From an uncultured Clostridia bacterium (lineage in GTDB: Bacteria > Bacillota > Clostridia > UBA1212 > UBA1255): a stretch of DNA of 64,000 nt. Shown in pieces: positions 1 to 8,800 of this stretch. The translations under genes were made by a program, and so were the position numbers. Positions within the stretch are counted from its first letter, which is position 1; the number at the start of each line of letters is the position of its first letter. Location of the stretch: contig CAJFUB010000023.1 of assembly GCA_904420095.1 (NCBI GenBank), positions 1 through 64,000 on the forward strand, given 5' to 3'. The notes beneath the pieces are model-generated. The model did no database searches and was not told the DNA's origin. It was given only the letters and a program-made list of their open reading frames with translations.

Positions 1-82
1 CCATACCGAACACGGCAGTTAAGCTCCTAGATGCAGAAGATAGTTAGACGGTGACGTCTCGCAAAAATATGTATTCGCCGGT
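1..82 (+). rRNA. rrf: 5S ribosomal RNA, 3' part
   Basis: The first bases contain the conserved 5S core (CCGAACACGGCAGTTAAGCTC) seen in bacterial 5S rRNA loops B and C. The 5' end lies outside the window. The 3' end is estimated near base 82 from the usual distance to the conserved core and from the start of the next tRNA, so it is uncertain by several bases. It suggests that an rRNA operon lies just upstream. Confidence 0.9.
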
Positions 83-88
83 CTTTAA

Positions 89-163
89 TCCTCCTTAGCT
101 CAGTGGTAGAGCAATCGGCTGTTAACCGATCGGTCGTTGGTTCAAGTCCAACAGGGGGAGCCA
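89..163 (+). tRNA. tRNA-Asn (GTT)
   Basis: A full cloverleaf can be drawn: a 7-bp acceptor stem (89-95 with 153-159, one G-T pair), an anticodon arm with loop containing GTT, a T arm with TTCAAGT loop flanked by GTTGG/CCAAC, discriminator G and an encoded CCA at 161-163. It follows the 5S gene by a few bases, so it is probably transcribed with the rRNA operon. Confidence 0.95.
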
Positions 164-196
164 GAAAAAGCACGCTTTCGCGTGCTTTTTCTTTTT
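164..196 (+). terminator. Rho-independent terminator of the rRNA/tRNA operon
   Basis: A perfect 12-bp stem (164-175 with 180-191) with a 4-base loop is followed by a T run. It starts directly after the tRNA CCA end. Confidence 0.9.
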
Positions 197-483
197 GTAC
201 TTTTCTCTATTCATGCAAAGCTGTTTTCAGGCAATTCTTAATTCGTTTGCACCTCCCCGTGGATGGGGACTCGTTTTCGTTTTTTATTTCGTAAATAATC
301 AATCTCTTTTTTTATTATCTTCTTCCCGAAGAGATCATATTCGCAACCAAAGCTCAGGTTGATAAATAAAGCATTCCTTCAATTATAATCAATAACTGCT
401 ACCTTCTTTTTTGATAAAATAAGCTATACCATAATCACACAAAAGATCTTTTGTACGATAATATTATTAAGGAGTGCAGGAAT

Positions 484-903
484 ATGTCTATTGGAACGGT
501 TATAAAAAAATTGCGAAAAGAAAAGGATATCACCCAAGAGCAACTCGCGGATTACTTAAACATAACTGCGCAAGCCGTATCTCAATGGGAATGCGATAAA
601 AGTGCGCCGGATATTTATTAAATTCCGGTTTTGACACATATTTTTAATGTGAGTGCGGATACTTTGTTTGAAATCAATAAAAATGAAGCGGAAATCGAAG
701 TTGCACAGTTTAAAAAGGATTATGAAAAACTGGGGAATAAGGGCGATCTCTTTGCACAGTTTGATTTAGCTTGTCGGATGTATGAAAAACACCCGAGTAA
801 CTTTTTCGTTATTGATAAGTATATGTGGCAACTGTTTTATGATCCGCATTATAGGACTGGACGCCAATTCCGTATGTTGCTGAAATTCCGGAGAAAGTTT
901 TGA
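484..903 (+). pseudogene. Broken XRE-family helix-turn-helix regulator
   Basis: The frame starts with ATG at 484 and reads a typical Xre/Cro helix-turn-helix (residues 1-45: IKKLRKEKDITQEQLADYL, then AQAVSQWE). A TAA at 619-621 stops it, yet the same frame continues after the stop with the expected sequence (HIFNVSADTLFEI) and a tetratricopeptide-like tail up to 903. The C-terminal part ends early compared with relatives, which usually run to 250-350 residues, so a frameshift or deletion near 860-900 is likely. The HTH alone (45 residues) could still be made, but a working regulator is doubtful. Confidence 0.75.
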
Positions 904-1196
904 ACATATCATCGCAAGGGTTTTTTCAACATAATAGTAATGATCGATCGGCAAAGGCAGATTCCCTGTTTCCTGTCTGGCTTGTACGGACTTATTTGTG
1001 CGTCTGTCTTTCAGTCAGCATCCAATGGTCTACAGCAGTTTTACCATCTTATATCCTCCATGAGCGAAAACCTCCGTTTTGGATTGTCACGCCCGTATTA
1101 TAACAGATATAAAGAAAGAATTAAATTTAAGCAGGACCTTATTTATGCCGTATCAGGTGGTTTTGTTCTGAGGCGCCATAGATTTTTCGTAATCGC

Positions 1197-1225
1197 TTGA
1201 AAAAAGTGCCAATTTATGCTAAATA
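1197..1225 (+). promoter_or_regulatory. Possible promoter of the sensor kinase gene
   Basis: TTGAAA at 1197-1202 and TAAATA at 1220-1225 are 17 bp apart; a TATAAT overlaps at 1224-1229 but with no well-spaced -35 box. The start would give a leader of about 190 nt before the kinase gene. Bases 904-1196 hold no gene I can recognise. Confidence 0.35.
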
Positions 1226-1231
1226 TAATAT

Positions 1232-1320
1232 GTGTTTTTATATCTATTTTTAGAAGGCTTAAAAACACAAATTTTACAAGGGGATATCCCCTTGTATTGG
1301 TTACATAGTAACCAATACAA
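1232..1320 (+). repeat. Three inverted repeats in the leader before the kinase gene
   Basis: Three perfect inverted repeats follow each other: 9-bp arms at 1232-1240 and 1260-1268; a 20-bp full palindrome at 1276-1295; and 13-bp arms at 1292-1304 and 1308-1320 around a 3-base centre. The last two share four bases, so as RNA they could form alternative structures. No T run follows, so they are not a simple terminator. Confidence 0.6.
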
Positions 1321-1425
1321 CAACCCTATCGGCATAAAGAGATTTGAACGAGTAGGCGGGGCAGCTCGTTTTCCTGCTTATTTTGCACTTAATGCCGATT
1401 CAGAAAAAATTTACTGGAGGAAGCC

Positions 1426-3801
1426 ATGCTGCCGATTGCACCGGGTAATATTTTATATGAACTGATCTGCTTTGCGGCTTTCGTCAGCGTCTGTATCGGA
1501 TTGCTGAAGTTTCGATATTCCCCAAAAAACAGCGCCTTGATCTTGGCCGGCAGTATCGCTGTCGCCGCCGCCATACAATTTACGATTCTTCTGACGGCAG
1601 CGGATCCGGTGCAGCAGATGCTTACCTTGTTTCCTGTCACAGCATATCTGCCGGTCATCATCGCCGTACATATTTTAGCGAGGGGCGGCTTTGCTGCCGC
1701 AGTAGCCGCATGGTCCTTTGGGCTGGCTGTACCGTATCTCCTGAATCTGTTCCGCATGCTCATGCGGCAGTTATGGAAAACGGACAGCGGAATGCCCATT
1801 GCCAACATGTGGCCGGTGATTCTGGCAGCGCTGATTTTGGCCGGGCTTTTGGTGTTTTTAGCGCTGCGGTTCTGTCGGAAGCCGTTTCAGATGTTTGAGT
1901 TCAAAAACAAATACGTATGGCTGATTGTCCCTGTCGTTCTGATTTTTCTGCTGATTTCTTATTTTGAGAGTATGACCTTTGAACCGATCATTACCGTAAT
2001 CACCTTCTTGGTTGTCCTGGCTATGTTTGTCTTCCTTGTGAAATTTTTAAATGTCGCGATGTCTGAACGGGTTGCCAAAACATCGGAGGCGGCGATTGCC
2101 AGACAGCTTGATATGCAGCGTCAGGAGCTTTTGCGCATCAACCAAAAGATGGAGCAGGGACGGATTTACCGCCATGATATGCGCCATCATCTTTCCGTAC
2201 TGAATGAACTGGCCAAGGATGCGCAATCCGAGGAGATGCAGGAGTATATCAACAGTCTGAACCTGCGGATCTCCGACATGGAACCGGAGCGCTATTGCGA
2301 CAATCCGGTGGTCAATGCGGTTCTGTCCTCCTATATCGGAAGGGCGAAGCAGGAGAATGTCCGCATAGAGATAAAAGTCAATATCCCAAAAGAGCTCCCG
2401 CTGGATGCCTTTGATATCTGCACGGTTTTGGCAAACGCGCTGGACAATGCCGTAGCTGCCTGCGGCAGACAGGGAGAACGATGGATCGATATGGCGCTCT
2501 CTCTGCACGATAACGGGAATTTTTTCGTGGATATCAGGAATCCAAGCGAGACGCCCGTTGTGTTCGGGAAGGACGGCCTGCCGGTCTCCCGCAGCGGCGA
2601 AGGGCACGGGATCGGGATCAAAAGTATCGATGCCATTGTCAGAAAATACAGCGGTATGCTGCGCTGCACCTATGAGGACGGTATTTTCCGGTTAAGCGCC
2701 GTTCTGTTCTCACCAGAGAATATCCAACCTGCGGCAAAGTCTGTTGGCTTGAAAAAGGTTGTTTCCAATACCGTGACTTCGGTGCTGCTCGCGATATGCT
2801 TTTTGAATTTCCTGCCGGACACTCTGCATGCTGTCGCATCTGTTCCGGTGATCGGCAATATGGTCCAGTTGCTGGATATCAGCACCTACCGCAAATATTT
2901 TTCGTGGGGATCCAGCACAATTCAGATGGAGCTTCCCGAAATCGAATACCATACGGAAAGCGTACCGGAGGCAGAGGATCATCCGGAAGGGAACCAAACG
3001 ACCACCGGTACAGACGGCGTGAAGCCATCGAATGAAACCTTGCCGGAAAGTACGGCACCCTCTGCCCCTTCGACAAATGCGCCGTCTGACGGCGGGGAAA
3101 GCAGCGTCACGGCACCGGCGGATTCGGATTCTGAGCCCGTTCAGGAAGGGCCTGCCACCTCCGCCCCGGAGGAATCAAAACCTACCGTTCCGCAGGAGCC
3201 GCCTTCCAATGAGGCCGTTCCTCCGGAGCCGTCATCCGGCATCGAAGATATGAACGACCAGATGGAGGACTATATCGCAAAGGTTGAGGAGGAATTTTAC
3301 TATTATTTTTCAATAAAATATAACGGCTATGTGGCGTCGGATACCGGCTACAGCATTCTGCGCAACGACGAACGACTGCTCTCCATCCGGCTTTATACCA
3401 CCATCAATATGGGCGGTTCGGGCGAATACAGCCGCTGCTTCACGTTGGACAAGACCTCGGGCAAGGTTTTGAAGCTTGCCGATCTTTTTGCGGAACAAAG
3501 CGACTATATCGGCGTCATCAGTCGGGATATCCTGCGGCAGATGGAAGAACAGGTGGCGGCGGGCGAAGCGGATTATTTTATTCCCGGCGGAATATGGTCG
3601 GAGGAAGAATGCTTTAAGGCGATTGACGCCGATCAGAATTTCTATATTGACAAAGACGGCAAGCTGATCATCCTTTTCGATGAATATGAAGTGGCGCCCG
3701 GCAGCATGGGCGCGCCGCAGTTCACGGTAGAGCCTGAAATCTTGCAGACAATCCTGCGCCAGCCTTCTGTGCTGTCTCCGGCCGGAAAGGAGACGGAATA
3801 A
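1426..3801 (+). CDS. GHKL sensor histidine kinase fused to an RsiV-like extracellular domain
   Basis: Residues 1-212 hold about six membrane helices. A linker helix leads to the AgrC-like phosphoacceptor region (YRHDMRHH, His250), an N box at 335-343 (LANALDNAV) and a G box near 393-401 (GHGIGIKSI), all of the HATPase_c_5/GHKL type. Unlike AgrC, the protein goes on: a further membrane helix (about 447-463), a Pro/Ser/Glu-rich stalk (about 495-605) and a C-terminal domain (605-782) with the DUF4163/DUF3298 pattern of anti-sigma factor RsiV (LDKTSGKVLKLADLF, FYIDKDGKLII, YEVAPGSMG). In Bacillus subtilis RsiV that domain binds lysozyme. ATG at 1426 follows GGAGGA. The stop overlaps the start of the LytTR regulator, its likely partner. 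The ligand is unknown. Confidence 0.85.
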   Translation: MLPIAPGNILYELICFAAFVSVCIGLLKFRYSPKNSALILAGSIAVAAAIQFTILLTAADPVQQMLTLFPVTAYLPVIIAVHILARGGFAAAVAAWSFGLAVPYLLNLFRMLMRQLWKTDSGMPIANMWPVILAALILAGLLVFLALRFCRKPFQMFEFKNKYVWLIVPVVLIFLLISYFESMTFEPIITVITFLVVLAMFVFLVKFLNVAMSERVAKTSEAAIARQLDMQRQELLRINQKMEQGRIYRHDMRHHLSVLNELAKDAQSEEMQEYINSLNLRISDMEPERYCDNPVVNAVLSSYIGRAKQENVRIEIKVNIPKELPLDAFDICTVLANALDNAVAACGRQGERWIDMALSLHDNGNFFVDIRNPSETPVVFGKDGLPVSRSGEGHGIGIKSIDAIVRKYSGMLRCTYEDGIFRLSAVLFSPENIQPAAKSVGLKKVVSNTVTSVLLAICFLNFLPDTLHAVASVPVIGNMVQLLDISTYRKYFSWGSSTIQMELPEIEYHTESVPEAEDHPEGNQTTTGTDGVKPSNETLPESTAPSAPSTNAPSDGGESSVTAPADSDSEPVQEGPATSAPEESKPTVPQEPPSNEAVPPEPSSGIEDMNDQMEDYIAKVEEEFYYYFSIKYNGYVASDTGYSILRNDERLLSIRLYTTINMGGSGEYSRCFTLDKTSGKVLKLADLFAEQSDYIGVISRDILRQMEEQVAAGEADYFIPGGIWSEEECFKAIDADQNFYIDKDGKLIILFDEYEVAPGSMGAPQFTVEPEILQTILRQPSVLSPAGKETE

Positions 3802-4523
3802 TGCTGCGGCTTGGCGTATGTGACGACAGGAAAGAGGATATCGCCTCCATAGAGGCTCTTGTTGACCGTTTCTCAGCGCGCTATCCGGAGCATCCTGTGC
3901 AGGTGTCCTGTTTTGACAGTTCCTATGATCTGCTGGAAGCATTGGAGAAAAGCGGCGGATACGATCTGTATCTGCTGGACATCATCATGCCGCATATGTC
4001 CGGTATCGAGCTGGCGAAAAAAATCCGCGAACGGGGTGAGCGTTCAAAGCTGCTCTTCCTCACCACCTCGCGGGAATATGGAATCGAGGCCATCGGTGTG
4101 AAAGCGTCCGGATATCTGCTCAAGCCCATAAAGGAGCAGGCACTTTTTGATGCCCTTCTTTCCTGCATGGAAGAGCTGGCGCCGGAAAACAATCCGTGCG
4201 TTATGATAAAAACGAAGCTGGGGCTGACTCGCGTACAGCTTTCCGAGCTGGTGATGATCGAGAGCTTTGACCATATCAGAGAGCTTACGCTGTTAAGCGG
4301 CGATACGCTGGAAACAACGGCCAGGCTGTCCGAGCTGAATGAGCTGCTGAGGGAAAGCCCTGCCTTCCTTTTTCCGCACAGGGCATATATCGTCAATATG
4401 GAGTATATCCGAAGCATTGGAAATAAACATATACTGATGACCAACGGTAAACAGATTCCGGTTTCTAAAAAGGCGTATGCCGAGGTAAAATCGGCTTATT
4501 TAGAATATATGATACGGATGTAG
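3801..4523 (+). CDS. LytTR-family response regulator (AgrA/VirR-like)
   Basis: A 240-residue protein with a receiver domain (acidic pair Asp8-Asp9, phosphorylation site Asp60 in YLLDIIMP, Lys108) and a LytTR DNA-binding domain from about residue 133 to the end (HRAYIVNMEYI, KQIPVSKKAY). Its ATG shares one base with the stop codon of the kinase gene, so the two are translationally coupled and form a two-component pair. LytTR proteins bind two 9-bp direct repeats 12 bp apart; exactly such a repeat (4552-4581) follows the gene, before the SipW operon. It therefore probably controls that operon. Confidence 0.9.
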   Translation: MLRLGVCDDRKEDIASIEALVDRFSARYPEHPVQVSCFDSSYDLLEALEKSGGYDLYLLDIIMPHMSGIELAKKIRERGERSKLLFLTTSREYGIEAIGVKASGYLLKPIKEQALFDALLSCMEELAPENNPCVMIKTKLGLTRVQLSELVMIESFDHIRELTLLSGDTLETTARLSELNELLRESPAFLFPHRAYIVNMEYIRSIGNKHILMTNGKQIPVSKKAYAEVKSAYLEYMIRM

Positions 4524-4551
4524 ACTCCTCATAAAAATACAATATGCTGCA

Positions 4552-4616
4552 TTTCACGAAGAAAAAAGGTCGTTTCACGAAAGGAACGGCCTTTTTCTTC
4601 GCTTTTTTGTTATCAT
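4552..4616 (+). promoter_or_regulatory. Putative LytTR operator and promoter of the SipW/matrix operon
   Basis: TTTCACGAA occurs at 4552-4560 and again at 4573-4581, so 9 bp + 12 bp + 9 bp, the spacing known for LytTR sites. A TATCAT at 4611-4616 can serve as -10; the matching -35 position (about 4588-4593) is poor, as expected for an activated promoter, and the repeat ends 6 bp upstream of it. The operator reading is inference. Confidence 0.55.
4557..4607 (+). terminator. Terminator after the two-component operon
   Basis: A long stem (about 4557-4574 with 4583-4601: CGAAGAAAAAAGGTCGTT paired with the GGAACGGCCTTTTTCTTCG side) is followed by TTTTTT. It overlaps the proposed LytTR operator, so the two may interact. 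Confidence 0.75.
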
Positions 4617-4656
4617 AAAGCGCGCATCAGGGCTGCGAAAAGAGGTGAACAGGTGC

Positions 4657-4929
4657 ATGAAAATCGAACACGGCAAAAAGTCTGCACCCGCCCTGCGTTT
4701 TCAGGATGCAGCATCCTTCAATCAGATTCTGGACACCAATCAGGTCCTTCAGGCCGGGATCCAAAAGCTGTCGGAACAGATACCGTATATAACGGAAGAG
4801 GAATATATTGCCAGAATCCTTCGGCTGTTTCGCAACGCCGGGCTGGATCTGTCGGAGCAGGAATTCCGAACGCTGCTTGCCATGCGAAGGCAAACCGATC
4901 AAATGTTGCTGCACAGGGAGGGGATATGA
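4657..4929 (+). CDS. Small unknown protein, first gene of the SipW operon
   Basis: About 90 residues, soluble, no signal peptide or membrane helix; rich in Gln, Arg and Leu and probably helical. I do not recognise a family. ATG 4657 is chosen because GAGGTG (4642-4647) sits 9 bases upstream; an in-frame GTG at 4645 overlaps that site. Its stop (TGA within ATGA) overlaps the start of sipW by four bases, so it is coupled to it. It may be a regulator or partner of the secretion step, but nothing in the sequence proves this. Confidence 0.65.
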   Translation: MKIEHGKKSAPALRFQDAASFNQILDTNQVLQAGIQKLSEQIPYITEEEYIARILRLFRNAGLDLSEQEFRTLLAMRRQTDQMLLHREGI

Positions 4930-5837
4930 AAGAAGACGGTTATTTGCAAACGCCAGACGAGTATACCCGCGCATCGGACAAGTTTTTTTTGGAATTTGCC
5001 ATAAAAAAATGCTCGCTTACCTTATCCAAAGAAGAAATCCTCTCCCAGACCAAACGGCTGCTCGGCGAGATTTTCGATGTAAAGGTAGAGAAGATCCCCA
5101 TAGAATATCGGGAATACAAGACGGACACGGCAGCTGCGGATTTCACATCGGACGAAAGCGCGCTGTCCGGCAGGAGCCGGGACGTGCCCGAAGACTTACC
5201 GGTGGAATCCGGCAAAGCGGTATCAGAAAAGCAGAAAAAGAAAAAAGCGTTTTTATGGGGCGATCTGCTCTTTTACGGCGTGTTGATCGCTCTGATTGCG
5301 GGCGTTGTCCTGCTCTCCGGTAGCGGCAAACAAGGACCGCGTTCCTTTGGGGGCTTTACGATGCAGACGGTGCTGACAAGTTCCATGGAAAGCGAGTTTC
5401 CGAAAGGTTCTCTGGTCATCTCCCGCCACACCGATCCGAATACACTGCAGATCGGCGACGACATCACCTTTATGGCGAGTGAAACGACCACGATCTCCCA
5501 TCGGATCATCGGCATCGTGGAAAACTACGCCGATACGGGACAGCGGGCGTTTCAGACACAGGGCGTTATGAACGCGGCGCCGGACAGCGAGCTTGTCCCC
5601 GCCGTCAATGTGGTGGGCAAGGTCATCTTCCACAGCTATGCCCTGGGAAAGGCGGTAGACTTTGTAAAAAGCTACTGGCCGCTGCTGCTTTTCTTCCTGG
5701 TCCTTCTGGCCGTGCTGATCCGTGTGCTGCGATACATCTATGCCAGAGAGGACGGCAGTAAATCCGCCGGTACAGACGAGCCTAACCAGGAAAGTCAAAA
5801 GCGGAGGGCCAGAAAAGCACCCGTTTTCATAAAATAG
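4926..5837 (+). CDS. sipW: SipW-type signal peptidase I
   Basis: A 303-residue membrane protease. A cytoplasmic N-terminal extension of about 108 residues precedes the first membrane helix (110-131). The catalytic part shows Ser153 in the S-S-M-E-S box and His192 in ISHRI; the His in place of Lys marks the ER/SipW class of signal peptidases. A second helix (about 250-271) and a basic tail close the protein. Usual SipW proteins have about 190 residues, so the N-terminal extension is extra. ATG at 4926 follows GGGAGGGG. It should process the three proteins encoded next, all of which carry the matching signal (G-T-x-x-W-Q-S). Confidence 0.9.
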   Translation: MKEDGYLQTPDEYTRASDKFFLEFAIKKCSLTLSKEEILSQTKRLLGEIFDVKVEKIPIEYREYKTDTAAADFTSDESALSGRSRDVPEDLPVESGKAVSEKQKKKKAFLWGDLLFYGVLIALIAGVVLLSGSGKQGPRSFGGFTMQTVLTSSMESEFPKGSLVISRHTDPNTLQIGDDITFMASETTTISHRIIGIVENYADTGQRAFQTQGVMNAAPDSELVPAVNVVGKVIFHSYALGKAVDFVKSYWPLLLFFLVLLAVLIRVLRYIYAREDGSKSAGTDEPNQESQKRRARKAPVFIK

Positions 5838-5864
5838 CATTATTCAAACGTAAGGAGGACAAAT

Positions 5865-8800
5865 ATGACAGCAAAACATAAAAAAGCGCTGACCACCGTC
5901 GGTGCGGTGGCTTTGGCTGCTGTGATTGCGCTGGGCGGCACCCTCGCGTGGCAATCCATCAACCAGCAGGCGCTCAACGAAGCGGCCGCCACGCTGAATC
6001 CGGGCGGGCGTCTGCACGATGATTTTGACGGCAGCAACAAGGACGTCTACGTCGAAAACTTCACCGGTGTGGATGACGGCACGCCGATCTTTGCCCGGGT
6101 ACGCCTGGACGAGTACATGGAGATCGGCAATGGCGCCGGAACCGACCGGAATCTTGCGCCGGACGCCCCGCTGACTGCCTCAGGCCTGACCGTAGTCGGC
6201 CAGGGCTCGGTAATCAACGACAAGACCACCTGGGTCACCCGTACCCCGACCGGCGGGCTTGCGGACGAGGCTGGCGAGGTCTACTGGGCCTGGGATATGG
6301 ATGGCGGCCAGACCGTGTATATGCCCACCTTCAACAAGAACAAGGATTCGCTGCAGGCGGATATCAACGGTACATACGACGGCCAAGAGGGTACCGACGT
6401 CCCCTATGACGATTATGTGACCTACACCGAAAATCAGCAGATCACCGCTAACGCCACTTACGACGACGACAACAACGACATCGAGGATGACGGCACCCGT
6501 ACTGAAAGCGAAACCCACACCGCCAAAACGACCATCAACGGCACGGTCATCACCATGGACGAATGGGTGGAGCGCTGGGAGGCCTATCAGGAAATCCAAG
6601 ACCCCACCGAGGAGGATACCGCCCAGGTCATGGGCGACTTCTGGGTATGGGATGACGACGGCTGGGCCTACTGGGCCAACGCCATTGAGCCTGATACCGC
6701 TACGGGGCTGCTGCTCGACGGCATTGAGCTTGTCAACCCGCCCAGCGACAGCTACTACTACGGCATAAACGTGGTGGGCCAGTTTGTCACGGCGGACGAC
6801 ATCGGCTTTTTAAACGGCACCGGCTTCTATGACCGGACGGCCGGGCGGCTGCCCTCCTCCGAGGCGGAGGACCTGCTGGAGCTCATCACCGGCACACAAA
6901 TTGAAATCCCGCCCACCGAGGGCCAGGTAGACTCCTCCACCTCGGAGGAGATCCTCAATGCGGCGGTGACAGGTGATAATTATGAGGTCGTCACCATAGA
7001 CGACACCGAATGGTATGTGCTGGCCATCGACTATGACACCGACCGCGCGCTGATCCTCTCCCGCTATGTGCTGGAGACGCGTGCGTTCGACGCGGACGGG
7101 AGCGTCTATTGGAAGGACAGCGACCTGCGGGAATACCTCAACGGCGACTGGCTGCGCGGGCAGGAGACCTTGTATAACGCCGCGGTGGAAACCACCCTGT
7201 ATAACCTTGAGGCGGACGATGTTGCCGAAAGCGACATACTGACCTCCACGCAGGATAAGGTGTTTTTGCTGTCCTATAGGGATCTGAACGGCACAAGCGC
7301 AAGCTATGACCCGCGGCTTTCCACCTATTACGAATATATGCCTTTGGAAGAGGATCAGGGCGACGTGCTGCCGGATCTGCTGACGGGAGCCACCACCGAG
7401 GACGGCACACCGGCAGAATGGTGGACGCGAAGCTATGAGCATACAAACGATAGAAACGGCCCCTTCAACATCGAAACTGTGTCTGACGAAGGCTCCAGCA
7501 CCGCTAATGACCCGGCCGATATCGCAGGCGTGCGCCCGGCCTTGTGGATCCAGCTGGACACCGACAAGGATCTCACCCCGTCCGATACGCTGGACTATGA
7601 GACCTCCGCCGCCATCCGCGCCGCCGAGATTTCAGACATGGGCCTGGAGGCCGAGCAATACGATACGGTGCTCATCGACGGAATTGAGTGGTATGTGCTT
7701 GAGGTGCAGGACAATAGAGCCCTGTTGCTCTCCCGGTATCTCCATCCGCAGAAGATGCAAATTAACGAGACAAACAAATTCGTAGATGAGGAGCAGATCG
7801 CCCGGTTCGGCTTTGCTGAAAATAACGCCAAAGGTACCTACGATACCATTTGGGCGACCAGCATTATCCATGATTATCTCAACGGCGAGTGGCTGTCCAT
7901 GCACCCGACGCTGAACGCCGCCGCCGAAACGACGATCCAAACCCGGTTCTATCTCGGCGGAAACACAACTGAGTATTGGTGCGATTCTACCGACAAGGTC
8001 TTCCTGCTCTCCACAGCGGATATGTTCGGCACCACCTTTGATGAAGAAGTGTACATACCTAATACTGAATTGTCTCTGGGAACCCCGGTGACAGCGGATG
8101 ATCCGAGGGAATACACCCTGGGAACGGTGGGCGTCATCGTGCCGGAGGCGCTGCGCACGGCCGATATATTCCTCCCCGACAATGTCATCCCCACCAGCCC
8201 TCGCGATTATGTAATGCGCACCAGCTGGCACCATGCTAACCAAAGTGGTGATATCTCCTCAGGTTCCGAACTCCCCGTAGTCGATATGGACGGCGTGTTG
8301 GAGGCTGCGAACCGTCAATGGAATTTATTCTTCCGCCCGGCGATGTGGGTAAATATCAACAGCAGCACCTCCACCATCACCGTGACCCCGCCGGAGGAGC
8401 CGATAGAGTATAACACCAGTGCGGATCTGACGGTAGCGGTCACGACGAGCACCGGTCCGGTCCAATCCCCCGCTATCACCTGGACGATCCGGGGCGCCAC
8501 CTCTGCCGATACCCGCTTTGTGGGCAACACCCTGTATATCGGGGAAGACGAGGTGAACCGGCGACTGCAGGTCGTCGCCTCCTATAACGACGGCGGCCAG
8601 ATCATCACCGACGCCGTCTATGTGTGGGTAAACCCGGCGCCGCCCCGGCTGGACGCAGAGGCTTCAGCCGCCATCCGTGAAGCGGATATTTCCGGACTTG
8701 GGATGGATCTGCCGGCAGAGTCATACAACAAGACGGTCACCATCGACGGCGTGGAGTTCTACGTGCTGGCGGTGGACGAGGAAAATGATTTGGCCCTGCT

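Noticed and set aside
900-1200. Short frames after the broken XRE gene
   Set aside because: No start with RBS and no resemblance to known proteins; the region may hold decayed sequence.
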